Of a stretch of 64,000 nt of DNA, positions 54,233 to 62,710 are shown piece by piece. The DNA is taken from assembly GCF_021650705.1 (NCBI RefSeq), contig NZ_CP087138.1, forward strand, positions 682,001-746,000, in the 5' to 3' direction. Source of the stretch: Pseudomonas sp. KNUC1026. GTDB lineage: Bacteria; Pseudomonadota; Gammaproteobacteria; Pseudomonadales; Pseudomonadaceae. Positions within the stretch are counted from its first letter, which is position 1, and each line of letters begins with the position of its first letter. A model generated the notes under the pieces. It was not told the DNA's origin, did not search any database, and worked only from the letters and a program-made list of their open reading frames with translations. A program made the translations under genes and the position numbers.

Positions 54233-55384
54233 CAGGCGAGCAACCGCACGAGGGTCTGGTAATAGATGTCGGTGAGCACGTCGAGGTCGCTGGCGAGCAC
54301 GCGTTCATCCACCTGGTGAATGGTCGCGTTGACCGGGCCCAGCTCCACCACTTGTGTGCCGAGGGTGGCGATGAAGCGCCCATCGGAAGTGCCGCCGCTG
54401 GTGGACGGCTGAGTGTCACGCCCAGTGACGGCCTGAATGCTGGCGCGCACCGCGTCGAGCAGCTCACCCGGCTCGGTGAGAAACGGCAGGCCCGAGAGCG
54501 ACCAGTCGATGTGCCACTCCAGCTGGTGCTTGTCGAGAATCGCCGCGACCCGCTGCTGCAGCCCTTCCACCGTGGACTCGGTGGAGAAGCGGAAGTTGAA
54601 CAGCGCGGTCAGCGTGCCTGGCACCACGTTGGTGGCGCCGGTGCCCGAATCGACATCTGGAGATCTGGAAACTGGTGGGCGGGAAGAAGGCATTGCCATC
54701 GTCCCAATGCTCGGCAGCAAGCTCGGCCAGCGCCGGTGCAGCCAGGTGAATCGGGTTGCGCGCCAGGTGCGGATAGGCCACATGGCCTTGCACGCCTTTC
54801 ACCGTCAAGGTGGCGCCGAGCGAGCCGCGGCGGCCGTTCTTGACCACGTCGCCTACCAGCGCGGTGCTCGACGGCTCGCCGACGATGCACCAGTCCAGCC
54901 GCTCGCCCCGGGCGCGCAGCACCTCCACCACCGCCTGGGTGCCGTGCACCGCAGGGCCTTCTTCATCGCTGGTGATCAGGTACGCCAGGGTGCCCTTGTG
55001 ATCGGGGTAGTCGCGCACGAAGCGCTCGCTGGCCACTACCATCGCTGCCAGGCTGCCTTTCATGTCGGCTGCGCCTCGGCCGCAGAGCATGCCGTTTTCA
55101 TCCACCTTCGCCGCGAACGGCTCATGCTGCCAGGCCTGTACCGGCCCGGTGGGCACCACGTCGGTATGGCCAGCGAAGCACAGCACCGGGCCATCGCCAT
55201 TGCCGTGGGTGGCCCAGAAGTTGTCGACGTCTTCGAAGCGCATCGGCTCGAGCTTGAAGCCCACCGCGCCCAGGCGCTGCATCATCATGGCCTGGCAATC
55301 CGCGTCGAGCGGCGTGACCGAAGGGCGGCTGATCAGGTCGCAAGCCAGTTGCAGGGTGGGCGAAAGGTCGGCGGCGGCCGTCAT
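54232..55384 (-). CDS. dapE: Succinyl-diaminopimelate desuccinylase DapE (one frameshift)
   Basis: M20 metallopeptidase-fold enzyme of 383 residues in the lysine/diaminopimelate pathway. Metal and catalytic residues are visible in [28 protein letters not shown] and [13 protein letters not shown]. The second half ([20 protein letters not shown] and [11 protein letters not shown]) is in another frame because of one extra base near 54659 ([14 protein letters not shown] expected). It hydrolyses N-succinyl-LL-2,6-diaminopimelate. Its partner DapD is 5.3 kb away in the window. The gene should be essential for cell-wall synthesis, so the break is likely sequence error. Confidence 0.92.
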
Positions 55385-55442
55385 GGGAAACTCCGGGCGA
55401 GGTAGCGGGCAAAGGGCGCTATGTTATAGCAAAAGCGCGGTA

Positions 55443-56624
55443 TCAGGCGACCACCTCGACCCGCCCGCGTACCTGCTTGGCGCGATACAGAGCCTGGTCC
55501 ACATGCCCCAGCAAGGTCTCGAAATCCTGCCGCGCTGCCAGGCTGCGTGTGTCGGCAAGGCCTGCGCTGAAGCTCAGGGTGAAAGGCAACTGCTGATCTG
55601 CCGCAAGGGCTGTTTTCAAGCGATCCAGAAAGCCTTGCGCCTGTTCGGCCTCGGTATGCGGAAACACCAGCAGAAACTCCTCGCCGCCCCAGCGCACGAA
55701 CACGTCGCTCTCGCGTTTGAGCGCGTGCACGGTGCGGGCGAACAGCTGCAGCGCGGCGTCGCCCACGGCATGGCCGTGCTGGTCGTTGATGAGTTCGAAG
55801 TGGTCCAGGTCGATCATCACCATCGCCGCCGGGTAGCGCCGCAGCAGCGCCTGAGCCCACTCCTGGCGCAGCAGGGTGCTGGCGCCACGGCGATTGAGTG
55901 CGCCGGTGAGGCTGTCGGTGACGCTCAGGTGCTGGATCTGATGGCGCAGCTGTTCCTGCAGCATCAGTGCGAAGCTCAAGGTGAACAGGAACGAGACCAT
56001 GAAGTCCATGGCCAGCGCCGCGAGGGAGGGCAGGTCCGGGATGTCGAGCACCAGTGCGGGCGGTGTTTCGACCAGCATGGCCAGGGTGTTGCCGGCATGG
56101 AACAGTATCAGTGCAACGTGCCCCACGATCAGCCCCCAGGCGCCGCGGTAACGCTGGCGCAGTGGCCAGGTCACGCGCAGTTGCCAGGCGATGGCAAGGG
56201 CAAGCCAGCCGGTGAACCACGGCAATACCCAACCGCTGGGCAGCAGCGCATGCGCGCCCAGGGCGAAGGCCAGGGCGGGGCCCAGTACCGTCACGAGGAT
56301 TCGCTGGTTGCCTGCGGTAGAGTCACCCATGTAATGCAGCGCCAGGGTATGGGAACCGATCGCGATCAGCAGCAAGGCAATGTTGGCCGTAAAGCACTGC
56401 CCCGGCGTGAACAGGCCCAGCCATGGCAGATGCTCCGGCACCAGGCCAGGCTGCAGCATCGGCACCACGCGGTAGGCGGCCAGCACCAGGTCGCCGACTA
56501 TCCACGCATGCACGGCCGGGCTATGGCGGCCGTGGCCGACGTAGGACAGGCACAGCACCAGGGTGGTCATCAGCCCGAACGGGGTGATGAGATAAAGCAG
56601 CATCAGGGGGTCGTTGAGCAGCAT
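55443..56624 (-). CDS. Membrane-bound diguanylate cyclase (GGDEF)
   Basis: A 393-residue protein with about six to seven membrane helices (residues 5-215) and a C-terminal GGDEF domain. The active site VRWGGEEFLLVF is intact and an RxxD inhibitory site (RESD) sits five residues before it, so a functional, feedback-inhibited cyclase making c-di-GMP is expected. The domain starts DSLTGALNRRGA. The N-terminal region resembles no named sensor that I recognise. No frameshift. Confidence 0.9.
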   Translation of the reverse strand: MLLNDPLMLLYLITPFGLMTTLVLCLSYVGHGRHSPAVHAWIVGDLVLAAYRVVPMLQPGLVPEHLPWLGLFTPGQCFTANIALLLIAIGSHTLALHYMGDSTAGNQRILVTVLGPALAFALGAHALLPSGWVLPWFTGWLALAIAWQLRVTWPLRQRYRGAWGLIVGHVALILFHAGNTLAMLVETPPALVLDIPDLPSLAALAMDFMVSFLFTLSFALMLQEQLRHQIQHLSVTDSLTGALNRRGASTLLRQEWAQALLRRYPAAMVMIDLDHFELINDQHGHAVGDAALQLFARTVHALKRESDVFVRWGGEEFLLVFPHTEAEQAQGFLDRLKTALAADQQLPFTLSFSAGLADTRSLAARQDFETLLGHVDQALYRAKQVRGRVEVVA

Positions 56625-56733
56625 GGCCGGGCGGCACGCGGGGAAATGAAGGCGCGCATTCTACTGCATCGGCTTGCCTACGGTGATGGCACACGAGGCT
56701 ATAATGCGCGCCGATCTGACTGGAGGTAACCCG

Positions 56734-57561
56734 ATGAGCACTGACGACCCCCGCTTTGGCGGCATTGCCCGCCTGTATGGCCAGGCGGGCCTCGAGCGCC
56801 TGCGCGCTGCTCATGTGGCGGTGATTGGCATCGGTGGCGTCGGCTCATGGGCCGCCGAGGCGCTGGCGCGCAGTGGTGTGGGCGAGATTTCGCTGTTCGA
56901 CCTCGACGACGTGTGTGCGAGTAATACCAACCGCCAGGCCCATGCGCTGGAAGGGCACACCGGGCAGCCCAAGGTGGAAGTGACGGCACAGCGCCTGCGG
57001 GCGATAAACCCGGCCTGCACGGTGCACGCGGTGCAGGATTTCGTCACGGCCGAGACCTTGGGTGAGTACATCACCGAGCAACTGGATTTCGTGGTCGACT
57101 GCATCGACAGCGTGGCAGCCAAGGCGGCACTCATCGCCTGGTGCAAGCGGCGCAAGATCGGCATCGTCACCACCGGCGGCGCCGGCGGGCAGATCGACCC
57201 GACGCGGGTGGAGATCGCTGACCTCAACCGCACCACGCACGACCCGCTGGCTTCGCGGGTGCGTTCGCTGCTGCGCCGCGACTATGGGTTTTCCCGCAAC
57301 ACCTCGCGCAGCTACAGCGTGCCGTGTGTGTTCTCGACGGAGCAGTTGCGCTACCCGTTGCCGGACGGCGGCGTGTGCCTGAGCAAGAGCTTCGTAGGCG
57401 AGGGTGTGCGCCTGGACTGCGCCGGCGGCTTCGGCGCAGTGATGATGGTCACCGCGACCTTCGGCATGGCTGCAGCAGCCCGTGCAGTGGACAAACTGGT
57501 GGCCGGCAGCCGCCGCCCGAGCGAGCGGCGCAGCGCTTCAGGGCTTGCCGACGAAGCCTGA
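56734..57561 (+). CDS. tcdA: tRNA threonylcarbamoyladenosine dehydratase TcdA (CsdL)
   Basis: A 275-residue E1-like enzyme that cyclises t6A to ct6A in tRNA. It begins [20 protein letters not shown] with ATP-binding [17 protein letters not shown], the [14 protein letters not shown] loop and the family motif [14 protein letters not shown]. The ATG at 56734 follows GGAGG. In E. coli it works with the CsdA-CsdE sulfur system, both encoded about 2-3 kb downstream here. The 3' end overlaps the L31 gene by 24 bases. Confidence 0.93.
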   Translation: MSTDDPRFGGIARLYGQAGLERLRAAHVAVIGIGGVGSWAAEALARSGVGEISLFDLDDVCASNTNRQAHALEGHTGQPKVEVTAQRLRAINPACTVHAVQDFVTAETLGEYITEQLDFVVDCIDSVAAKAALIAWCKRRKIGIVTTGGAGGQIDPTRVEIADLNRTTHDPLASRVRSLLRRDYGFSRNTSRSYSVPCVFSTEQLRYPLPDGGVCLSKSFVGEGVRLDCAGGFGAVMMVTATFGMAAAARAVDKLVAGSRRPSERRSASGLADEA

Positions 57562-57795
57562 GAAACGCTTGTTGAACCCTGCCACGCGACCTTCGCTCTT
57601 GGCCTTGCGTTCCTTGCCGGTGTAGACCGGGTGCGAGGCGCTGGAGACGTCCAGCGCTACATAGGGATACGTATGGCCATCGCTGTGGGCGAAGGTCTTG
57701 TCGGTGTCGACAGTGGAGCCGATCAGCCAGAAAGCATCGGCGCCTACGTCGTGGAAGAGGACGGGGCGGTAGGCGGGGTGGATATCGGGTTTCAT
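57538..57795 (-). CDS. rpmE2: Ribosomal protein L31 type B (zinc-independent)
   Basis: An 85-residue protein [20 protein letters not shown] with the type B features [20 protein letters not shown] and [10 protein letters not shown]. The CXXC zinc ligands of normal L31 are absent. This form replaces the zinc-binding L31 when zinc is scarce and is usually repressed by Zur. A Zur-like palindrome lies just upstream. The ATG at 57795 has AGAGGA 6-7 bases upstream. Confidence 0.93.
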   Translation of the reverse strand: MKPDIHPAYRPVLFHDVGADAFWLIGSTVDTDKTFAHSDGHTYPYVALDVSSASHPVYTGKERKAKSEGRVAGFNKRFSGFVGKP

Positions 57796-57817
57796 GAGCA
57801 ATCCTCTCGATCAGTAA

Positions 57818-57832
57818 TGTTATGTTGTAACT
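57818..57832. promoter_or_regulatory. Candidate Zur box upstream of rpmE2
   Basis: TGTTATGTTGTAACT matches the gammaproteobacterial Zur core TGTTAT-N3-ATAACA at all but two positions. It lies 23 bases upstream of the rpmE2 start, where it could overlap the promoter. Zur control of type B L31 is well established in other bacteria. Confidence 0.65.
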
Positions 57833-57963
57833 GATGATATAGATTCTCATCGGGCTTCGCCAGTGGCCAAAGCGGGCTAGGAAAATTCCGAAATTTTCCC
57901 GGTGTGTGGTCGCGCAGGCTCCAGAGCGCCAACGTGTAGAGCCCGCCTACCGCTGGAGCGCTC

Positions 57964-58782
57964 ATGGACACGGCCAGATGCACTGAAGATGACGTTCGTT
58001 ACCTCGCCAGCCACTTCGCTCTGCTGCCGGCCGCTGAGCTCGAGCGCAAGCGCAGGGCACTGGTTTGCGACAGTTGCGGCGCGGAGGCGTACTTTCGCAA
58101 AGCCTCGGCGAGCGGGCAGGGCGCCTGCTTCGGCGCCAGGCCCCACGGCCTGCTGTGCCAGGCCACCGCGATAGGGGCGGTGAAGGGCAATGCCAATCCC
58201 GAAGAGCAGGATATTCTCGACAATCCCGGTGACGTCATCGAACTCGACCTCTGCTATGGCCGTGCGGGCACCGGTACGCCGTTGCCTTGGCAAGCGCCAG
58301 TCACCACACCGGGTTCGGCAGGTCGCTACACTGGGCTGGGCTCTGGAGCCCCGGCGCTTACTCGCCGGCGTTTGACGCCGATTCTTCGCAACCTGATCTA
58401 CAGCGAACCGTTCCGCAATTCTTCGCAGGTCATCAACGTGCCTGGCCAGGGCATTCACACGATCAGGCGGTTTTTCGTCTCCACCCATCAGGTGCATGCC
58501 GGGCTCGAAGGCTGGCACCTCGGCTACTGGGGAATGATCGCCAGTGTCGGTGTTGCCAATGACGAGGGGGCGCTCTGGCTGAATGCTGGCGGGTATGGGG
58601 ACTACAGCGTGCTGGTGTCAGAGAATATGGTGAGCGACCTGTTGCGGCGTGCGCGCAAACAGGATGTGGATGCCCTGGCGGGTTGCCACCTGCTGGTGCT
58701 GGGCGAGTTGAGGCGGTCTGGCGGGGGCAAGTTGTGGGTGTATCTGGACGACGTCGAACGCTGCGCGGTGTATGACGACTGA
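57964..58782 (+). CDS. Uncharacterised protein with CXXC zinc-finger-like start
   Basis: A 272-residue protein with ribosome site GGAG 7 bases before the ATG. Near residues 32-67 the stretch ALVCDSCGAEAYFRKAS followed by CFGARPHGLLCQ shows two CXXC-style cysteines and a later His/Cys pair, like a small zinc ribbon. This pattern recalls hypothetical proteins of mobile elements, but I do not recognise a family. The C-terminal half (LEGWHLGYWGMIASVGVAND onward) looks globular. It is divergent from rpmE2 across the candidate Zur box. Function unknown. Confidence 0.7.
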   Translation: MDTARCTEDDVRYLASHFALLPAAELERKRRALVCDSCGAEAYFRKASASGQGACFGARPHGLLCQATAIGAVKGNANPEEQDILDNPGDVIELDLCYGRAGTGTPLPWQAPVTTPGSAGRYTGLGSGAPALTRRRLTPILRNLIYSEPFRNSSQVINVPGQGIHTIRRFFVSTHQVHAGLEGWHLGYWGMIASVGVANDEGALWLNAGGYGDYSVLVSENMVSDLLRRARKQDVDALAGCHLLVLGELRRSGGGKLWVYLDDVERCAVYDD

Positions 58783-58789
58783 ACGCTCC

Positions 58790-58845
58790 GTTGCACGTCG
58801 CCTGTTGCACGTCGCCTGTTGCACGTCGCCTGTTGCATGTCGCCC
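58790..58845. repeat. Four tandem copies of a 14-bp unit
   Basis: GTTGCACGTCGCCT is repeated three times exactly and once with two changes, starting 8 bases after the stop of the unknown gene. The last copy merges into the first REP-like unit. Confidence 0.85.
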
Positions 58846-58966
58846 GGCAAGCCGGCCTCCCACGATTTGATCTGCGCCCGTTGCACGGCGTCGCGCGGCG
58901 AGCCGCCCTCCCACCGAATTTGATCTGCGCTCCGGATTCAGGTGGGAGGCCGGCTTGCCGGGCGAC
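58839..58966. repeat. REP-like cluster: two direct units and one inverted unit
   Basis: A 25-bp unit at 58839-58863 recurs in direct orientation at 58890-58914 with three changes, and as a perfect inverted copy at 58942-58966. TTTGATCTGCGC follows both direct units. The outer pair can form a long hairpin. Such elements cluster between genes in Pseudomonas, often after convergent 3' ends, as here between the unknown gene and csdE. Confidence 0.8.
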
Positions 58967-59023
58967 GATTGACATTCCAGTGCTACGGTGCAGATCAAAT
59001 GGTGGCGACGAGGCCGCTCACCC

Positions 59024-59431
59024 TCACCCGGATACCAACACCCGCATCCGCTGCACAACCGCATTGAGCCCATTGCTGCGCGACGGCGACAGTTGCCGCC
59101 CCAGCCCCAGCGCCTGGAACCACTGCCCGACGTCCAGCCCCTGCAACTGCTGCGCACTCAAGCCTTCGACCCTGACCAGCAGCAGCGCCAGCAAGCCGCG
59201 CAGCAAGCGGGCGTCACTGCTGGCTCGGAACGCCCAGCCATGGCCGACACGCTCCGCCACCAGCCACACCAGGCTTTCACACCCCTGCACACGATTGGCC
59301 TCAGTCTTTTCCACGTCGAGCAGCGGGGGCAGGCGATCGCCCCACTGCATCAACAGGCGTGCGCGTTGCTCCCAACTGGCGATTCCGGCAAAAGCATCCA
59401 GCGCAGCCTGCGCTGCGGCAGGCAGGCTCAT
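59024..59431 (-). CDS. csdE: Sulfur acceptor CsdE/SufE-family protein
   Basis: A 135-residue SufE-fold protein. The acceptor cysteine is in NRVQGCESLVWL and the C-terminal helix region GLGRQLSPSRSNGLNAVVQR is typical. It takes persulfide from the cysteine desulfurase encoded immediately upstream; its ATG overlaps that stop (ATGA). The pairing with a CsdA-type desulfurase and nearby tcdA favours CsdE over the Suf-pathway SufE. Confidence 0.87.
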   Translation of the reverse strand: MSLPAAAQAALDAFAGIASWEQRARLLMQWGDRLPPLLDVEKTEANRVQGCESLVWLVAERVGHGWAFRASSDARLLRGLLALLLVRVEGLSAQQLQGLDVGQWFQALGLGRQLSPSRSNGLNAVVQRMRVLVSG

Positions 59432-60632
59432 CTCAGCAGCTCCAGGCTGGCATCGAGCGCCTCGAAGAAGCGATGCAGGTCGGCCGAGTCGTTGTACAGC
59501 GCCAGCGAAACACGGATCGCGCCGCCCAGCCCAACTGCCCGAACAGCGGCATCGCGCAATGCAAGCCGGCACGCACCGCGATGCCCTGTTCTGTAAGCAG
59601 ATGGGCCAGGTCGGCGTTATGTACGCCTTGCACCACGAAGCTCGCCAACGCTCGCTGCGGCGCGCCGAGCACCTGGATGCCTTCCCGGTCGTTGAGCCCG
59701 CGCAGCAATTGCTCGTGCAGGGCCTGCTCATGGGCCAACACCGCTTCGGTTTCCAGGCCGCCCAGATAGTCGAGCGTCGCTCCCAGGCCGATCACCCCCG
59801 CTATAGGCGGAGTACCGGCTTCGAAACCCAGTGGCGCCGGCCGGAAGCTGGCGCTGTGGTAGCCCGCCTGTTGCACCATTTCACCGCCGAACTGCCAGTG
59901 CGCCAGCCGCTCCAGTGCCTCGCTGCGGCCGCAGATCACTCCGACCCCGTCAGGGCCATAGAGCTTATGGCTGGAAAACACATAGAAGTCGCAACCCAGA
60001 GCACCGAACTCAGGCCGGCCATGCACCACGCCCTGCGCGCCGTCGACCACGCTCAATGCACCCTGCTCGCGGGCCAGCTCTGCCAGCTCGCGCACCGGCT
60101 GTCGAGTACCGAGCACGTTGGAGAGCTGGCTGACCGCAACCAGCCGCGTGGCCGGGCCGATCAGCGTGCGCGCGGCTTCAAGGTCTATGACGCCGGCTTC
60201 GGTCAACGGCAGCACCACCAGCTTCAGGCCCTTGCGCTGCGCCAGTTGCTGCCAGGGCAGCAGATTGGCGTGGTGCTCCAGGGCGCTGACGACGATCTCG
60301 TCGCCCGCCTGGCACTGGCCTTCGAGCCCGTAAGCCAGCAGGTTCAGCGCCGAGGTGGCGCCGTGAGTGAATACCACCTGCCGGGCGCTCGGCATCGCCA
60401 ACCAGAGCGCAACCTTCTCGCGGCTGGCCTCGAAGGCCTGGGTCGCCAGAGCGCCGGGCAGGTGCTGGGCACGGTGCACGTTGGCCGCGCCGTGGCCGTA
60501 GTAATGGGCAAGCGCGTCCAGCAGGGCTTGAGGCTTCTGCGTGGTGGCGGCGCTGTCGAGGTAGGTTTGCTGCTGGCGTTGCAGCGCAGCGATGGCGGGG
60601 AAGTCCGCGCGCCAGGGGGAGGTGTGAAACAT
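59428..60632 (-). CDS. csdA: Cysteine desulfurase CsdA (one frameshift)
   Basis: PLP enzyme of about 401 residues of the SufS/CsdA group. It releases sulfur from cysteine as a protein-bound persulfide. Visible features are YLDSAATTQKPQALLDALAH, HHANLLPWQ, the PLP lysine in FSSHKLYGPDG and the catalytic cysteine in VRAGLHCAMPLF. The frame breaks near 59517, one base short; the true ending is GAIRVSLALYNDSADLHRFF and ASLELLR with the stop overlapping the csdE ATG. It follows dapD by about 55 bases in the same direction. Confidence 0.9.
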
Positions 60633-60686
60633 GGCGAGGGCCTCGCGCATCGAAGGCCGGGGCAGGGGCCCCGGCCGAAGGGCAGA

Positions 60687-61721
60687 TCAGTTGTGAGCGT
60701 GCAGCGCGTCGTTGAGCTCGATGGCCGACTTGTGGGTCTTGCATTCCACGGCGCCGGTTTCGGAGTTGCGACGGAACAGCAGGTCCGGTTGGCCAGCCAG
60801 CTCGCGGGCCTTGATGACCTTGACCAGCTCGCCCGCGTCGTCCAGCAAGCGCACCTTGGTGCCGGCGGTGACATACAGCCCCGACTCCACGGTGTTGCGG
60901 TCACCCAGCGGAATGCCGATGCCGGCATTGGCGCCGATCAGGCAGCCTTCGCCGACCTTGATGACGATGTTGCCGCCGCCGGAGAGGGTGCCCATGGTCG
61001 AGCAACCGCCGCCCAGGTCCGAACCCTTGCCGACGAACACGCCCGCCGAAACGCGGCCCTCGATCATGCCCGGGCCTTCGGTGCCGGCGTTAAAGTTGAC
61101 GAAACCCTCGTGCATGATGGTGGTGCCTTCGCCGATGTAGGCGCCCAGTCGCACGCGGGCGCTGTCGGCGATGCGCACGCCGGCCGGAACCACGTAGTCG
61201 GTCATCTTCGGGAATTTGTCGACCGAGAACACCTCCAGCAACTCGCCCTTCAGGCGCGCTTCGAGCTGGCGCTCGGCCAGTTCGGCCAGGTCGACCGCGC
61301 CCTGGCTGGTCCAGGCCACGTTCGGCAGCAGCGGGAAGATACCTGCCAGGCTGGTGCCGTGCGGCTTGACCAGGCGGTGCGAAAGCAGGTGCAGCTTCAG
61401 GTACGCCTCGGGGGTGGAGGTGAGTGCGGCGTCTTCGCTCAGGAAGGTCGCCACCAGCGGCTTCTGGCTTTCGGCCAGGCGCGTCAGCAGCGCGGCTTGC
61501 GCAGCATCGATGCCCTTGAGGGCGTCGGCCAGCTCGCTGGCCTGGGTGTTGTTGAACGCGATGGCCTGGTTGCCACCGGTGTAGCCCAATACCTTGGCGG
61601 CGGCATCGGCCAGCGCAGCTGCAGGGTTGAGCAGGGGTTGGGCGTAGAACACTTCCAGCCAGGTGCCCTGGCGGTTCTGGGTGCCGACACCGAAGGCCAG
61701 GCTGAACAGGTTAGCGGACAT
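60687..61721 (-). CDS. dapD: Tetrahydrodipicolinate N-succinyltransferase DapD (long form)
   Basis: A 344-residue enzyme, the long Pseudomonas form. It transfers succinate from succinyl-CoA to tetrahydrodipicolinate in lysine/diaminopimelate synthesis. The left-handed beta-helix is evident (RLGAYIGEGTTIMHEGFVNF, GSDLGGGCSTMGTLSGGGNI, ANAGIGIPLGDRNTVESG). The ribosome site GAGGTAA is well placed. Same strand as csdA and the ArsC-family gene; an operon is plausible. Confidence 0.94.
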   Translation of the reverse strand: MSANLFSLAFGVGTQNRQGTWLEVFYAQPLLNPAAALADAAAKVLGYTGGNQAIAFNNTQASELADALKGIDAAQAALLTRLAESQKPLVATFLSEDAALTSTPEAYLKLHLLSHRLVKPHGTSLAGIFPLLPNVAWTSQGAVDLAELAERQLEARLKGELLEVFSVDKFPKMTDYVVPAGVRIADSARVRLGAYIGEGTTIMHEGFVNFNAGTEGPGMIEGRVSAGVFVGKGSDLGGGCSTMGTLSGGGNIVIKVGEGCLIGANAGIGIPLGDRNTVESGLYVTAGTKVRLLDDAGELVKVIKARELAGQPDLLFRRNSETGAVECKTHKSAIELNDALHAHN

Positions 61722-61756
61722 GCAGTTACCTCTATATTCGTAAACGGCGCCGGGGC

Positions 61757-62101
61757 TCAGAGGGCCGCGGCGTACAGGTCAGGTTTGAAGCCAATCAGGG
61801 TGCGATCGCTCAGCTCGAGCACCGGCCGCTTGATCATCGACGGCTGGGCCAGCATCAGTTCGATGGCACTGGCCTGGTCGAGGTCAACCTTCTGTGCCTC
61901 GTCGAGCTTGCGAAAGGTGGTGCCTGCGCGGTTGAGCACGGTTTGCCAGCCGTGTTCATCGCACCAGCGCGCCAGGTGCTCGCGGTCGATGCCCTGGGTT
62001 TTGTAATCATGAAACGCATACGCCACCTGATGCTCGTCGAGCCAGGTGCGGGCCTTTTTCATGGTGTCGCAGGCTTTGATGCCGTAGAGGGTGTAAGCCA
62101 T
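61757..62101 (-). CDS. ArsC/Spx-family protein (YffB-like)
   Basis: A 114-residue thioredoxin-fold protein (MAYTLYGIKACDTMKKARTW, RAGTTFRKLDEAQK, KRPVLELSDRTLIGFKPDLY). The single N-terminal cysteine and the conserved IKRPVL stretch fit the YffB branch, which lacks arsenate reductase activity in characterised members. It is 35 bases upstream of dapD on the same strand, an association often seen in Pseudomonas. Confidence 0.85.
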   Translation of the reverse strand: MAYTLYGIKACDTMKKARTWLDEHQVAYAFHDYKTQGIDREHLARWCDEHGWQTVLNRAGTTFRKLDEAQKVDLDQASAIELMLAQPSMIKRPVLELSDRTLIGFKPDLYAAAL

Positions 62102-62253
62102 TGGTTAACGAGGGCTGGCCGGGCTTGACCGTACCTTCCCGCTGTCTCCGGTCGATTCAGTGGGCCGAATTATGCGGGATCGGGCGGCTCGATGCCACGG
62201 TTGTCAGGCTCGGATGTGTTAGCCCGGCCTTAAGCCCGCGGCCTTGGAGCCGC

Positions 62254-62544
62254 TCAGGAAACTTCGCGTGCCAGCTCATCGCGGCGGGTTTCGTAAGCCT
62301 TCAGGTAGACCGACTGAAGGCCTGCCACCGTTGCCTCGGCAACCTGATCCCTGTCCACGCCAAGGGTGAACCCGTTGGCGAAGGTGATCGTACGTTCCAG
62401 CTCGCTTCTGTTGTGCGCTGCTTGAACTTCAGCAAGCAGAAACTTTGCCGTCGTCTTCATCGCCAGTGGCATCGCCATGGCTTCCAGATCGTCGCTGAGC
62501 CGTTCGGTGTGAGATGAACCTGGCATATCCATCAAGTGGGGCAT
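62254..62544 (-). CDS. Small uncharacterised protein
   Basis: A 96-residue protein. AAGG lies 7 bases before the ATG at 62544. The body (MAMPLAMKTTAKFLLAEVQA, LERTITFANGFTLGVDRDQV) looks helical and soluble. I recognise no family. Reading-frame quality is fair rather than strong, and it lies alone between the ArsC-family gene and the kinase. Confidence 0.5.
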   Translation of the reverse strand: MPHLMDMPGSSHTERLSDDLEAMAMPLAMKTTAKFLLAEVQAAHNRSELERTITFANGFTLGVDRDQVAEATVAGLQSVYLKAYETRRDELAREVS

Positions 62545-62710
62545 CTCATGGCCTTGTGGTTTCGTGGCATCTGGCAGCTCATACGTTCAGCCACTTCACC
62601 ATAGACGATGCCGGCCGATCGCCCGCTTTTTTATTCAGGCCAGGGCCGAACGATCACCTCTGGCCTGAAACCACCTTGAAAGTGGCAGCCTGATGCTGAA
62701 CGGCGGATCG

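Noticed and set aside
58790..58845. Short tandem repeats as a possible CRISPR array
   Set aside because: Units are 14 bp, directly adjoining with no spacers, and no cas gene is present.
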